Below, piece after piece: positions 1-7,915 of a DNA stretch of 9,440 bases. The position numbers and the translations under genes were made by a program. The notes beneath the pieces are model-generated. The model had not been told where the DNA came from, searched no databases, and saw nothing but the letters and a program-made list of their open reading frames with translations. Numbering within the stretch: position 1 is the first letter of the stretch; each line of letters opens with the position of its first letter. The stretch comes from Alphaproteobacteria bacterium (GTDB lineage Bacteria; Pseudomonadota; Alphaproteobacteria; Sphingomonadales; Emcibacteraceae), in contig NVTJ01000149.1 of assembly GCA_002401545.1 (NCBI GenBank), positions 1-9,440 of the forward strand. The letters are read 5' to 3'.

Positions 1-182
1 AATCCGACCACCTTACTACCATCCAAAGCACAAACCCCAACCACATCCCCAGCTGGATTATTAAAAAATTTATGTTCGTTATGAAGTAACGGCCTACGGT
101 ACTTAAATGTTCTCTCAAACAAATCTTCCAATTCAGCCAAATGCGAACGGGTAAGGGACAGAAATCTTAGGTCATTTGCCAT
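1..182 (-). CDS. Partial GNAT-like acetyltransferase (C-terminus beyond left edge)
   Basis: The minus-strand frame is open from an ATG at 180-182 to the window edge, giving 60 residues. A GGGA stretch about six bases upstream could be the ribosome binding site. A second in-frame ATG lies five codons upstream (195-197), so the start is not certain. The N-terminus has a Leu/Arg-rich first helix, then an FFNNPAGD segment and a VCALDGSKVVG strand. This is the layout of the first strands of GNAT-fold acyltransferases found in surface-polysaccharide loci, where they may acylate a sugar or sugar precursor. It starts about 48 bases after the flippase stop on the same strand, so it is probably the next gene of the same operon. 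The acetyl-CoA binding motif would lie outside the window, so the family call rests on general resemblance only. Confidence 0.5.
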   Translation of the reverse strand, partial: MANDLRFLSLTRSHLAELEDLFERTFKYRRPLLHNEHKFFNNPAGDVVGVCALDGSKVVG

Positions 183-230
183 ATTTGATCCCAGCATTTT
201 GATATTTCGTTTTTCATTACCTTCATGTCC

Positions 231-1667
231 TTAAATATTATTTCTGCCCCCTTTTCTTACTAGTTCGCACCAAATTTTCTGCTTATCTTCAGAGTTGATC
301 AATAGCAAACAAAGAGATAAGAGAACCAGTACATATGGAATTACCATAACGCCAGAAAATCCGGCAATCATGCCATATAATAAGAATATAGTTACAATGA
401 TTATAGACAAAATATATTTAAACCAGTTGTATGGAATGGAATAGTATCGGCCTGCAAGAAAAACAAATAACAAGAACAAAAAGATACTACCCGTAAGTGT
501 GGCCAAAGCTGCCCCCATGCGTCCATAAAGTGGAATAAATAAATAATTCAAACTTAGATTTATCAACATCACAGAAATACTGATCGTAGCAATTTGCTTC
601 GTTTTTTTAGCAATACTTAAACCCGGAGCAAAAACATATGCTCCCGAAAAAATTACCGCTGAGCTTAAAAGAACAATTAGGCCACTCGCTTGATGATAAC
701 TAGCATCGGTCATAATTTCAATTAAGGTTTCAGCAACTAAGCCTAACGTACATAGCAAGCTTAAGGCGAACAATAAGAAATAACCAAAAAGACGATTAAT
801 ATCACCGGGTGTTTCAGGCAATTTATATCGTGAATAAACTAACGGAGACAGGGCCATTTGGGCTGACGAAATAATTATACCAACAACACTGCTGATTTTT
901 AAAGCCACGGCATAAATTCCAACATCTTCCATTGACATAAATGTTTTTAACATCCATCTATCTGCGAAAGTGGCACCGTAGTACGTTGCGCTAGATAGTA
1001 CCAAAGGCATACTGAAATTAAGTAAGTGCTTCAATCGGGAAATTTGAAAAGAAAAGATTAGAGGAATATGTTTGCGAGCACTCGATATTCCCACACACAA
1101 GCCAATGAAACTGCCTACGGCCTGTCCGATTACTACTGCTTCAACGCCCATATCAAACAGCACCAGAAGAGTGACCGTGACTGTAGCAGTAACAAATGTG
1201 AACACCAACCCGACTATAGATGATGACTTAGCCGCCAGCGACCACCTCAATTGGTTTTGAACTGCATACAACAAAGCATTTAGCGGCATGGCCAGCCCGG
1301 CAATTCTAACTGCCGTAACATGACGCAAATCCCCATCTAATGCCTGGGCAATAACTTGTGGTATTAGCATTGCAAAAACACCGAAAACCGCAAAAACACA
1401 AAAAGTGAACCAAAATGCGGTTGAAACTAATTCTGATTTACTCTCCGCATTTTTTTCGTCTGCCATCAACCTTGATACAGCCTGCGAGACCTCCAAAGGT
1501 AATACCAAGGCAAGCACCACGTATAATGCGGAAAGCAGGTCTATAAAACCATACTCCGAAGGCGAAAAATATCTTGTATATATTGGCAACAGGAAGAAAC
1601 TTATTCCACGGGACAGTATAGTTGGAATGATATATATAAGGCCGTCTTTAAAAAACTTTTTTATCAT
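231..1667 (-). CDS. wzx: Wzx-type polysaccharide flippase
   Basis: This 478-residue, very hydrophobic protein belongs to the polysaccharide transporter (MATE/MVF-like) superfamily. It opens with the family signature: residues 1-40 include FFKDGLIYIIPTILSRGISF followed by LLPIYTRYFSPSEYG. Roughly a dozen or more membrane segments follow, with short charged loops, for example LNFSMPLVLSSATYYGA near residue 220 and FADRWMLKTFMS just after it. The family moves undecaprenyl-diphosphate-linked repeat units across the inner membrane in Wzy-dependent pathways. The length is normal and no disruption is seen. The gene begins 42 bases after the wzz stop, with no strong ribosome binding site visible, so it is probably transcribed as part of the operon. 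Low GC (about 37% by eye) is typical of serotype-specific cassettes. The exact sugar unit it carries cannot be read from the sequence. Confidence 0.88.
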   Translation of the reverse strand: MIKKFFKDGLIYIIPTILSRGISFFLLPIYTRYFSPSEYGFIDLLSALYVVLALVLPLEVSQAVSRLMADEKNAESKSELVSTAFWFTFCVFAVFGVFAMLIPQVIAQALDGDLRHVTAVRIAGLAMPLNALLYAVQNQLRWSLAAKSSSIVGLVFTFVTATVTVTLLVLFDMGVEAVVIGQAVGSFIGLCVGISSARKHIPLIFSFQISRLKHLLNFSMPLVLSSATYYGATFADRWMLKTFMSMEDVGIYAVALKISSVVGIIISSAQMALSPLVYSRYKLPETPGDINRLFGYFLLFALSLLCTLGLVAETLIEIMTDASYHQASGLIVLLSSAVIFSGAYVFAPGLSIAKKTKQIATISISVMLINLSLNYLFIPLYGRMGAALATLTGSIFLFLLFVFLAGRYYSIPYNWFKYILSIIIVTIFLLYGMIAGFSGVMVIPYVLVLLSLCLLLINSEDKQKIWCELVRKGGRNNI

Positions 1668-1709
1668 CGTAATATTTTATCATGCCCACTTTGACTAAAA
1701 TTGCCTTCA

Positions 1710-2567
1710 TTAGGCTTTCTCATGTTTCCACTGGCGATAACTATTCTTCATGAAAACGGCCGAAAGACTTAAGATAAATCCAAATAATGCGCCGCCCAAA
1801 GCCATAAATAGCCTCCTCGGGCGAGAGGGTTTAATGGGCGCAACAGCGGGATCAAGAATTTTCATCATAAAGCCAGCATTATTATGAGCCAGCATCAAAT
1901 CTCCAAGTTCCTTTTTTAAGAGATTTACTGCAATTTCACTCACATATTCATTTTTTTCTATCTGTAGTTGGCTTCTAAGATACTTTATATTTTCTTCACG
2001 AATTCCTATATCCCTATTTCTTAATTCAGCATCAAGCTGGGCGACCAATTGATTTGCCCATTTTGCCGATAATTCAGGAGATTTCCAAAAAATCGACACT
2101 TCCAAAATTCCCCCACTAAGTTCAACAACTTGCAGCATATTTTCTTTGTAAACCACATAAGCATCTTGCATTACCCTGCGGTCTCCACCCTCAACCAGCC
2201 AAGTCTTTGTCTGCACATCCCATTTATCAGGAAAAAGCCGAAATAATATTTTCTCCTGGGTAGCAAATCTTTGGAAAAAACTAAAGGAAAACAATATAAC
2301 TTTCGCTTCCTCAACTTCTTGTGTCTGGCCTCCTCCAAGTTTGCCAAGCAAGCCACCTGCACCAAAACTTCCTGCAAATCCTTGGTCCACGATCGAAAGA
2401 GGTTTCGAGAATGAAATAATAACTGAGCCTTGATAATATCTCGTAGAAAGAAAAATAATAACTAAAGTCAGAATAGCTATACTGACAAGGACCTTTAAAA
2501 ATAAAGCCCAGTCCTTTATTACAATCTGAATTAAATCAAAAGTGGAAATGCCATCGCTAGTATTCAT
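1710..2567 (-). CDS. wzz: Wzz-type chain-length determinant protein
   Basis: The 285-residue protein has the Wzz/PCP architecture. There is a short cytoplasmic N-terminus, a first membrane helix at about residues 21-40 and a periplasmic domain with a Gly-rich stretch (about 63-80). A charged, coiled-coil-like region (about 180-225) follows, then the Pro-rich block AVAPIKPSRPRR at 241-252 and a second membrane helix at about 253-273. Such proteins control the modal length of O-antigen or capsule made by Wzy. It ends soon after the second helix, so no fused BY-kinase domain is present; a kinase could be encoded elsewhere. It starts 10 bases after the aminotransferase stop and precedes the flippase, supporting a single transcript. 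The binding site GAGATATATAAA is weak, so translational coupling is likely. I am confident of the family but not of the polymer. Confidence 0.85.
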   Translation of the reverse strand: MNTSDGISTFDLIQIVIKDWALFLKVLVSIAILTLVIIFLSTRYYQGSVIISFSKPLSIVDQGFAGSFGAGGLLGKLGGGQTQEVEEAKVILFSFSFFQRFATQEKILFRLFPDKWDVQTKTWLVEGGDRRVMQDAYVVYKENMLQVVELSGGILEVSIFWKSPELSAKWANQLVAQLDAELRNRDIGIREENIKYLRSQLQIEKNEYVSEIAVNLLKKELGDLMLAHNNAGFMMKILDPAVAPIKPSRPRRLFMALGGALFGFILSLSAVFMKNSYRQWKHEKA

Positions 2568-2577
2568 TTTATATATC

Positions 2578-3690
2578 TCACTTTGATAAAGCGTTTATAA
2601 CTATTTTAATTTCTTCTTCATCCAAATACGGATGCATAGGCAGGCTAAAAACTGACCTTGCCATATCATCTGCTACAGGGAAGTCACATTTTTTGTAGTT
2701 CAGAGAAGAAAATGCCGTCTGCTCATGCATATTTTTACCATAATAAATAGCCGTTGGAATTCTGGCTTCTTTCAGAATAGACATATATTCAGCCCGAAAG
2801 CCCTCTAAAGGGCGGATAGTATATTGCGCCCAGGACGAGGCATACCCTTCAGGAACATATGGCACATGAAATTGATTATGAAGTGCCGCACGGTAACTAT
2901 CAGCCACAGCCTGACGCAATTCCAATTCCCTGGGGAATTCCGCTAGTTTTTCCAGTAAGATCGCTGCTTGAATAGTATCCAGACGACTGTTCAGTCCGAT
3001 ACGAACATTATCATATTTATCTGTACCCTTACCATGAACACGAAGTGAAATAATTTTTGCCGCAAGATTATCATCATTGGTAAAAACGGCCCCCCCATCG
3101 CCATAACAGCCAAGGGGTTTGGCAGGGAAGAAACTTGTTGTTGCAATATCCCCGAAGCTGCCGGCCATTTTACCATTAATGCTACCCCCAAAGCCCTGTG
3201 CTGCATCTTCAATAATTTTAAGTCTATATTTTCCGGCTATAGTAGAAATTGCATCATAATCAGCGGGCAATCCAAAAAGATCGACAGCTATTATAGCTTT
3301 CGGTGTGAATTTTCCTTCAGAAATAACTGTCTGAATTTCTTTTTCCAACTTGTTCGGATCAATATTATAAGTTTTTTCTTCAATATCGACAAAAATTGGG
3401 TGTGCACCGATCAAGCTAATAACTTCTGCCGTGGCAAAGAAAGTAAAAGTGGTAGTAAAAACCGCATCCCCCGGCCCCACGTCCAAAGCCATCAAAGATA
3501 ATTGCAACGCATCGGTACCGTTAGCAACCCCGATAGTATGCTTTACCCCCACATATTCAGACAGCTTTTCTTCCAGTTCCTTAACTTCAGGACCAAGAAT
3601 ATATTTGCCATGATCCAATACTGTCTGGATGCGTTGATCTATTCTGCTTTTTAGATGTTGATATTGTTTCTGCAAATCAATAAATTGCAT
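2578..3690 (-). CDS. wbpE: DegT/DnrJ/EryC1-family aminotransferase, WbpE/WlbC-like
   Basis: This 370-residue PLP-dependent sugar aminotransferase is full length for the family. It shows MQFIDLQKQY at the N-terminus, GVANGTDAL at 54-62 for phosphate binding, EDAAQGFGG at 161-169 with the Asp that pairs with the PLP ring nitrogen, and SFFPAKPLGCYGDGG at 186-200, where Lys191 should form the Schiff base. In the WbpA-B-E-D pathway the enzyme aminates UDP-2-acetamido-2-deoxy-3-keto-glucuronate at C3, using glutamate. The two genes just upstream encode the matching acetyltransferase and dehydrogenase, which makes this assignment much stronger than fold alone. The ATG is preceded by AGGAC with five A residues between. 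The gap to the wbpD stop is 11 bases. Another DegT family sugar substrate is possible but less likely here. Confidence 0.88.
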   Translation of the reverse strand: MQFIDLQKQYQHLKSRIDQRIQTVLDHGKYILGPEVKELEEKLSEYVGVKHTIGVANGTDALQLSLMALDVGPGDAVFTTTFTFFATAEVISLIGAHPIFVDIEEKTYNIDPNKLEKEIQTVISEGKFTPKAIIAVDLFGLPADYDAISTIAGKYRLKIIEDAAQGFGGSINGKMAGSFGDIATTSFFPAKPLGCYGDGGAVFTNDDNLAAKIISLRVHGKGTDKYDNVRIGLNSRLDTIQAAILLEKLAEFPRELELRQAVADSYRAALHNQFHVPYVPEGYASSWAQYTIRPLEGFRAEYMSILKEARIPTAIYYGKNMHEQTAFSSLNYKKCDFPVADDMARSVFSLPMHPYLDEEEIKIVINALSK

Positions 3691-3701
3691 TTTTTGTCCT
3701 A

Positions 3702-4277
3702 TTATATCTTGCTGACGATGCCATTTTCCAGGCGAAATACTATCCCGGTATTAACGCAGGTAGTCTGTGCATTTCCCGTTAAAGGCAGATCCAGACGTTC
3801 GCCAAATTCACTCATCCATCCAATTTGTTTCGCGGGAACACCGGCCATAAGAGCGTAATCCGGCACATCTTTGTTGATAACGGCACCAGCCGCTATAAAA
3901 GAATACCGGCCTATAATACTGCCGCATACGATTGTTGCATTGGCACCAATCGTCGCCCCCTGACGAACAATTGTATCTCTATATTCGTCTTTACGTGTTA
4001 CCGCTGAACGCGGATTATAGACATTGGTAAAGACCATGCTGGGGCCACAGAACACATCATCTTCCAGCGTGACATTGTCATATACAGAAACATTATTCTG
4101 TATTTTGACATTATTCCCAACCGTAACCCGGTTTCCAACAAATACGCCCTGCCCAAAAGAACAGTCTTTACCTATTCGCGCACCGGAACTGATATGTACC
4201 CAATGCCAAATACGGCAACCATCACCTATTTCTGCTCCCTCATCAACAATGGCACTCTCGTGGGCCTGATAAGTCAC
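3702..4277 (-). CDS. wbpD: UDP-sugar N-acetyltransferase of the WbpD/WlbB type (left-handed beta-helix)
   Basis: The protein has 191 residues and consists almost entirely of hexapeptide repeats with Ile/Val at every sixth position (for example ARIGKD, VTVGNN, VTLEDD, ATIGAN), which form a left-handed beta-helix trimer. The SMVFTN-VYNPRS block at 80-91 includes Asn85, in the place of the catalytic Asn reported for WlbB. DVPDYALMAGVPAKQIG near 148-164 is the usual acyl-CoA-binding C-terminal end of the helix. It would acetylate the 3-amino group made by the WbpE product, giving UDP-GlcNAc3NAcA. The start is a GTG, not ATG, chosen because GGGAGA lies six bases upstream and the family N-terminus (xxxHExAxVDxxAxIG) begins there. 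It starts 19 bases after the dehydrogenase stop. The substrate call relies on its neighbours. Confidence 0.87.
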   Translation of the reverse strand: MTYQAHESAIVDEGAEIGDGCRIWHWVHISSGARIGKDCSFGQGVFVGNRVTVGNNVKIQNNVSVYDNVTLEDDVFCGPSMVFTNVYNPRSAVTRKDEYRDTIVRQGATIGANATIVCGSIIGRYSFIAAGAVINKDVPDYALMAGVPAKQIGWMSEFGERLDLPLTGNAQTTCVNTGIVFRLENGIVSKI

Positions 4278-4296
4278 ACCGTATCTCCCGCATCTA

Positions 4297-5241
4297 TTAT
4301 AGTATTTTATTCAGGTAAGGATGATAGTCGCCCACTTTACCGATCGGAGTAAAATTCCTGATATCGGCAACAGTTTCGATGGCGACAACATTGTCATCCA
4401 GTCCAAATCCTTTGCCTTCAAGAATAGCCTGATAACTGATCGTATGAAGGTCGGTAAATCCACCGGAAAATTCTATTTCATCACCATCAACGGTAATACT
4501 GCGATAGGTTCGTTGACCCGTTGCAACAGCTTCATCTGGAAGGTTATTCGCATCGACTGATAGCAGCCAGCGCACACGAGCATTTTCATATTCCAAATAT
4601 CCCGCACATGTTGCATCCGACGAATAATGGACAATATTTTCCTGCAATTCACCAAAAATAAAATGAAGCATATCGTAAAAATGCACGCCCACGTTAGTGG
4701 CAACCCCACCTGATTTATTAGCATCCCCTTTCCAAGACACCATATACCAATGTCCTCTGGAAGTAATATACGTCAGATCAACTTCATGTTTTTTATCTTT
4801 TGGGGCCGCGGCAATTTTTTCTTTAAGGGCTATTATGCTGGGATGTAATCTGAGCTGCAGGATCGTATTGACCTTGCGACCCGTATCACGCTCGATCTCC
4901 CTCAAGCCTTCAATATTCCAGGGATTGAGCACCAGGGGTTTTTCACAAATAGTATCTGCGCCTGCCCGCAACGCAAACCTCATATGAGAGTCATGCAGAT
5001 AGTTCGGTGAACAAATAGCAATATAATCCAGTGAATTTCCCTTGCGGCGCATTTTATCCACATGACGATCAAAACGCTCATATTCAGTAAAGAAATCAGC
5101 ATTGGGGAAAAAACTGTCAATTATGCCTACTGAATCGTTTTTATCTAGAGCAGCGACCAAGTTGTTACCGGTGTCCGCAATAGCCCGCATATGACGTGGT
5201 GCGATGTAGCCAGCGGCACCAATAATAGCAAATTTCTTCAT
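4297..5241 (-). CDS. wbpB: UDP-GlcNAcA 3-dehydrogenase, Gfo/Idh/MocA family, WbpB/WlbA-like
   Basis: The protein has 314 residues. It starts MKKFAIIGAAGYIAPRHM, which holds the NAD-binding Gly motif and matches the WlbA/WbpB N-terminus as I remember it. Further family marks are IAICSPNYLH (75-84), CEKPLV (99-104, with the conserved Lys101), ITSRGHWY (159-166) and GVATNVGVHFYDML (179-192, His187 in the active-site helix). The enzyme oxidises C3 of UDP-GlcNAcA; in WlbA the NADH is recycled with 2-oxoglutarate. The reading frame continues 22 codons upstream to an ATG at 5305-5307, but that stretch (MLYGVVIRF...) has no family similarity. I therefore use the ATG at 5239-5241, which has AGGA just upstream. 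The next gene is the acetyltransferase, so gene order is the same as wlbA-wlbB-wlbC of Bordetella. Confidence 0.9.
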   Translation of the reverse strand: MKKFAIIGAAGYIAPRHMRAIADTGNNLVAALDKNDSVGIIDSFFPNADFFTEYERFDRHVDKMRRKGNSLDYIAICSPNYLHDSHMRFALRAGADTICEKPLVLNPWNIEGLREIERDTGRKVNTILQLRLHPSIIALKEKIAAAPKDKKHEVDLTYITSRGHWYMVSWKGDANKSGGVATNVGVHFYDMLHFIFGELQENIVHYSSDATCAGYLEYENARVRWLLSVDANNLPDEAVATGQRTYRSITVDGDEIEFSGGFTDLHTISYQAILEGKGFGLDDNVVAIETVADIRNFTPIGKVGDYHPYLNKIL

Positions 5242-5394
5242 TTTCCTAATTTCTACTCCGGATTCGAGATATGTTGTATTGAATCGAATAACTACGCCAT
5301 AAAGCATTTCATCTCAAATCATTTTGCTTTAAAATAGATATTGAATATCCTCCAAACTATATTTTAATGTCTGGGTTTTAAAGCATATAATTTA
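5242..5394. repeat. wzi-wbpB intergenic region with a 10-bp inverted repeat
   Basis: This AT-rich 153-base gap contains TGCTTTAAAA at 5325-5334 and its exact reverse complement TTTTAAAGCA at 5376-5385, separated by 41 bases. A third half-copy, AAAGCA, is at 5301-5306 and forms a second dyad with 5325-5330. On the minus strand TATAGT (5356-5361) could be a -10 box, but I see no good -35 at the right distance. The arrangement could be an operator pair, or a long-loop RNA hairpin between wzi and the sugar-enzyme genes. No clear T-run terminator follows it. Confidence 0.5.
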
Positions 5395-6882
5395 TTAAAA
5401 ACTTGTCGTTAAAGTAACACCAATACTCGTAAATGAGCCATCATTGCCCAGTGATGGGATGCCATCAGTTGAATGCCTCATGTCAACTTTAACATTCCCA
5501 AAACCAACATCGCCCTGAACACTGGCCTCAAAAATATCTATATTTTTATTTGGTAACGATACTGTGTTCCCGCCTGTTCCATCAACATTAATTTCTGCAT
5601 GATGGTATTTGAGTATATAGTCCCATCCATCGGGGTTCTGATATTGAGCTACCACAGTAATTAATTTGCTGTCATTATCAAGACTATGTCCTAATGAACG
5701 CCCTTTAAAGCGGTAACCTGTTTTATATATCCCATGTTCATAAATAACATTGAACAGCCGTTTACCAAAAAACCAGAATTCGGTCGATATAGTATCAGAA
5801 TGTTCCACCGAGAATCGCCACTGGGCACCATTATCCCCATAAGGCCCATTTAGCGTCAAACCGACTAACCGAGCGTATCTGAACGGTAAAAATACTTTTC
5901 CATTTTCATCTTCAGCAGTACCCTCTCCATAAAGTTTCAAGAAAATATCCTTGCCAACTTTCATTGTATAAGAAAGGTCCAGACTGACCAACTGGTTACT
6001 TGGGTCTTCTAGATTACCTCTTGTATTTTCCAAGTCACCGCCTGCTATTAGTGCCTTAGCCCAGGTATCAAAACCACATGGCCGACCTTCGCCGCATATC
6101 TGCATAGTTCTGGAAAATCCCACCTCAAAATTTTTGATCGGCTCGAATGTAAACCGAAAACCGGCAATCAAGGCATGGGAAATTTCGCGGTCTTCTTCCA
6201 TTCTGGCCAGAAACATGTCCCATTGCCAAGGACCCAACCAGCTGAGCCATTTTGTTTTAAAGGCTTTGGGTTCAATCCTGCGCAGGCCTATTGATGGCAT
6301 GGGGCGGGCATTGTTGCTTAGGATTAATGTGCCTTCTCGGCCCGGCCCCCACCAGCGATCAAAGGCGCCAGCATAGGCTGACCAGTTGCCAATGTCCTGA
6401 GACAGGTAACTGCCATCCAGATGGGCGTAATCCTCGCCGTTACCTTTACGGTAGCCGCCTTGAATATGGATCGTCGTGCCGCTGTCGCTGTTATTATATT
6501 CGGCGATAGCGTCCGCATCCAGATCATTGCGGGCTGTTGTGGAGAAACCCCGGACGATGGCCGGGTTATTTGTCGCCTGTATCCTGACCGACGTGCGGAA
6601 TTCACCAGGGATTTTTTCTTTCACACGCATAACTGCAAGACGCACATATTGCGGCAGGTCTATTTCAGAGGTGCGGGACAGGTTACGGGTGATCTGTTTC
6701 CAAGATATGGGCCAGCTATTGACCGGGCCGGATATAACGCCGTGACGAGCGAGTACTTCAACATCATTGCGGAGCTGCATATCCCCGACAGCTGCCCAAG
6801 GGGAAGCCTGAACCAATTGAACTGATACCAGAAGAGAAAAAATCGCCCCCGCGCACAAAACCGTATATTTTTTTACTCGCAT
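5395..6882 (-). CDS. wzi: Wzi-family capsule assembly outer-membrane protein
   Basis: The 495-residue protein begins with a signal peptide: MRVKKY, a hydrophobic core, then VQA|SPW, with cleavage likely after residue 26. The mature N-terminus carries the Wzi-like helical segment DVEVLARHGVISGPVNSWPI, as in capsule assembly proteins. The rest is rich in amphipathic strands with alternating aromatics (for example WRFSVEHSDTISTEFWF) and ends in Phe (TLTTSF), as expected of an outer-membrane beta-barrel. GRRIEP-like and DRWWGPGREG motifs are seen near residues 177-210. Wzi helps attach group 1-type capsule to the cell surface. The ATG at 6880-6882 is preferred because AAGGTG sits nine bases upstream; a GTG four codons earlier is the alternative. 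It is the first gene of the operon. GC content changes inside the gene, from about 55% in the first third to about 40% in the rest. Confidence 0.85.
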   Translation of the reverse strand: MRVKKYTVLCAGAIFSLLVSVQLVQASPWAAVGDMQLRNDVEVLARHGVISGPVNSWPISWKQITRNLSRTSEIDLPQYVRLAVMRVKEKIPGEFRTSVRIQATNNPAIVRGFSTTARNDLDADAIAEYNNSDSGTTIHIQGGYRKGNGEDYAHLDGSYLSQDIGNWSAYAGAFDRWWGPGREGTLILSNNARPMPSIGLRRIEPKAFKTKWLSWLGPWQWDMFLARMEEDREISHALIAGFRFTFEPIKNFEVGFSRTMQICGEGRPCGFDTWAKALIAGGDLENTRGNLEDPSNQLVSLDLSYTMKVGKDIFLKLYGEGTAEDENGKVFLPFRYARLVGLTLNGPYGDNGAQWRFSVEHSDTISTEFWFFGKRLFNVIYEHGIYKTGYRFKGRSLGHSLDNDSKLITVVAQYQNPDGWDYILKYHHAEINVDGTGGNTVSLPNKNIDIFEASVQGDVGFGNVKVDMRHSTDGIPSLGNDGSFTSIGVTLTTSF

Positions 6883-6954
6883 ATTCTCCGCCACCTTTTT
6901 GGGATCACTCGTATCACAGGTTTTATAATTTTTGCCTAAAATGTTCTCTCGAAG

Positions 6955-6983
6955 TTTCTAGCCCAATTTTGTCATATATCCAA
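6955..6983 (-). promoter_or_regulatory. Weak candidate promoter for the polysaccharide operon
   Basis: On the minus strand TTGGAT (6978-6983) and TAGAAA (6955-6960) are 17 bases apart, matching a sigma-70 layout with three and four consensus bases respectively. Transcription would start near 6948, about 65 bases before the wzi ATG. The 288-base gap 6883-7170 is AT-rich and must hold the operon promoter if transcription does not come from further upstream, but this particular choice is only a guess. Confidence 0.22.
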
Positions 6984-7091
6984 CTTTATTCTCACCGATG
7001 AAATATTTAAGATATCCCTAAGGTTGAAATTTCTCGTTGATTGTCGCCATCAAAATCTCATATATATTTCAGGCAGAAAACTGATTGAGAA

Positions 7092-7125
7092 GCCTGTAAT
7101 TTAACTAATCGCAATTACAGTAGGC
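7092..7125. repeat. Imperfect inverted repeat with GCCTGT repeats nearby
   Basis: GCCTGTAATT at 7092-7101 pairs with AATTACAG-TA-GGC at 7113-7125, with an 11-base loop and a two-base bulge. The hexamer GCCTGT recurs at 7127-7132 and 7151-7156 in the same orientation. A further dyad, GTTAGA (7139-7144) with TCTAAC (7165-7170), lies right after the stop of the decayed RHH gene. No T-run follows on either strand, so it is more likely a protein-binding site or repeat remnant than a terminator. Confidence 0.45.
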
Positions 7126-7170
7126 GGCCTGTCAGTAAGTTAGATTAAAAGCCTGTGACATATTTCTAAC

Positions 7171-7915
7171 CTATACATCCCCCAACCCTATCTCGTTCAG
7201 TATCCGTAAAGTTTCGCATTCAATCGTACGGATTTCACCTTCAAGGCCTTTCAGGGAATGAAGCATTCTACAGGCAACGGATGAATAGATAATCATGCGG
7301 GCCAAGCGTTTGTTCACAACATCATGGTCACGGGCAATATCTTTATGTATCAGACCTCGGACATAGGTGGCCATGGGTCATCCTGCAAGCTCTGCACGAA
7401 GGGTAATGTCACGATGCATGATGGATGAAAGTCTGAGGTTGATACGGCAGTCTTTTATCGTTGTCCAACGTCTCTCAATTTGAGAGAAAGAAGGGTAGAT
7501 GGAAGCGATGTCATTAAGTTTCTGTGCTGCCTTTTCTATCTGGGCTTTGACTTGTTTATTTAACTCTTCAAAAGGCATTCCCATGTCTGATGCCAAGGCA
7601 CGCGATGTGATTACATGCTCATTGAGATCACCCACAGTGCGGTACAGAATAATCAGGTGGCGAGTTGCTACAGCACCATAAACAATATCATATGCAAGCA
7701 TGTCCAGAACTAATATGCCTTGCCCGTTCAGTTCATCATCTATGATGGGTGGGGTACCCAGGAACAGACCGCCCCTTAGCCTCTGCAATGGCTTCAAAGG
7801 CGAGAAGGTTATCCCGCTCAAGCCGGATCGTTAGATGAGGTTTTAGTCTGGCAAATTCTTTCAAACAGGATACACGGGGGCTGCCTGTTGAAGCTGGTTT
7901 CTTGCGTATGTGACT
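7171..7915 (-). pseudogene. Decayed tandem ribbon-helix-helix DNA-binding protein
   Basis: Three open segments on the minus strand join into one protein of roughly 245 residues. Segment one (7754-7915) has no start codon near a ribosome site and reads PHLTIRLERDNLLAFEAIAE then AKGRSVPGY, an RHH unit. One extra C in a C4 run (7751-7754) shifts it out of frame to a TGA at 7736-7738. Dropping that base continues as PPIIDDELNGQG through a largely helical middle (7381-7750). A second RHH unit then begins, INLRLSSIMHRDITLRAELA-G, stops at TGA 7378-7380, and continues in the same frame with PMATYVRGLIHKDIARD to a TAG at 7171-7173. The two units align without gaps as RL-(11)-AE-(2)-GR-(4)-Y, with the TGA in the Arg position. 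RHH proteins act as repressors, antitoxins or relaxosome parts; I cannot tell which. The downstream part (7171-7374) could still be translated from its own ATG. Confidence 0.6.

Noticed and set aside
5242..5307. A 22-codon upstream extension of the dehydrogenase beginning at an ATG at 5305-5307
   Set aside because: The family N-terminus begins at the later ATG (MKKFAIIGAAG), the extension has no similarity, and AGGA lies before the later start.
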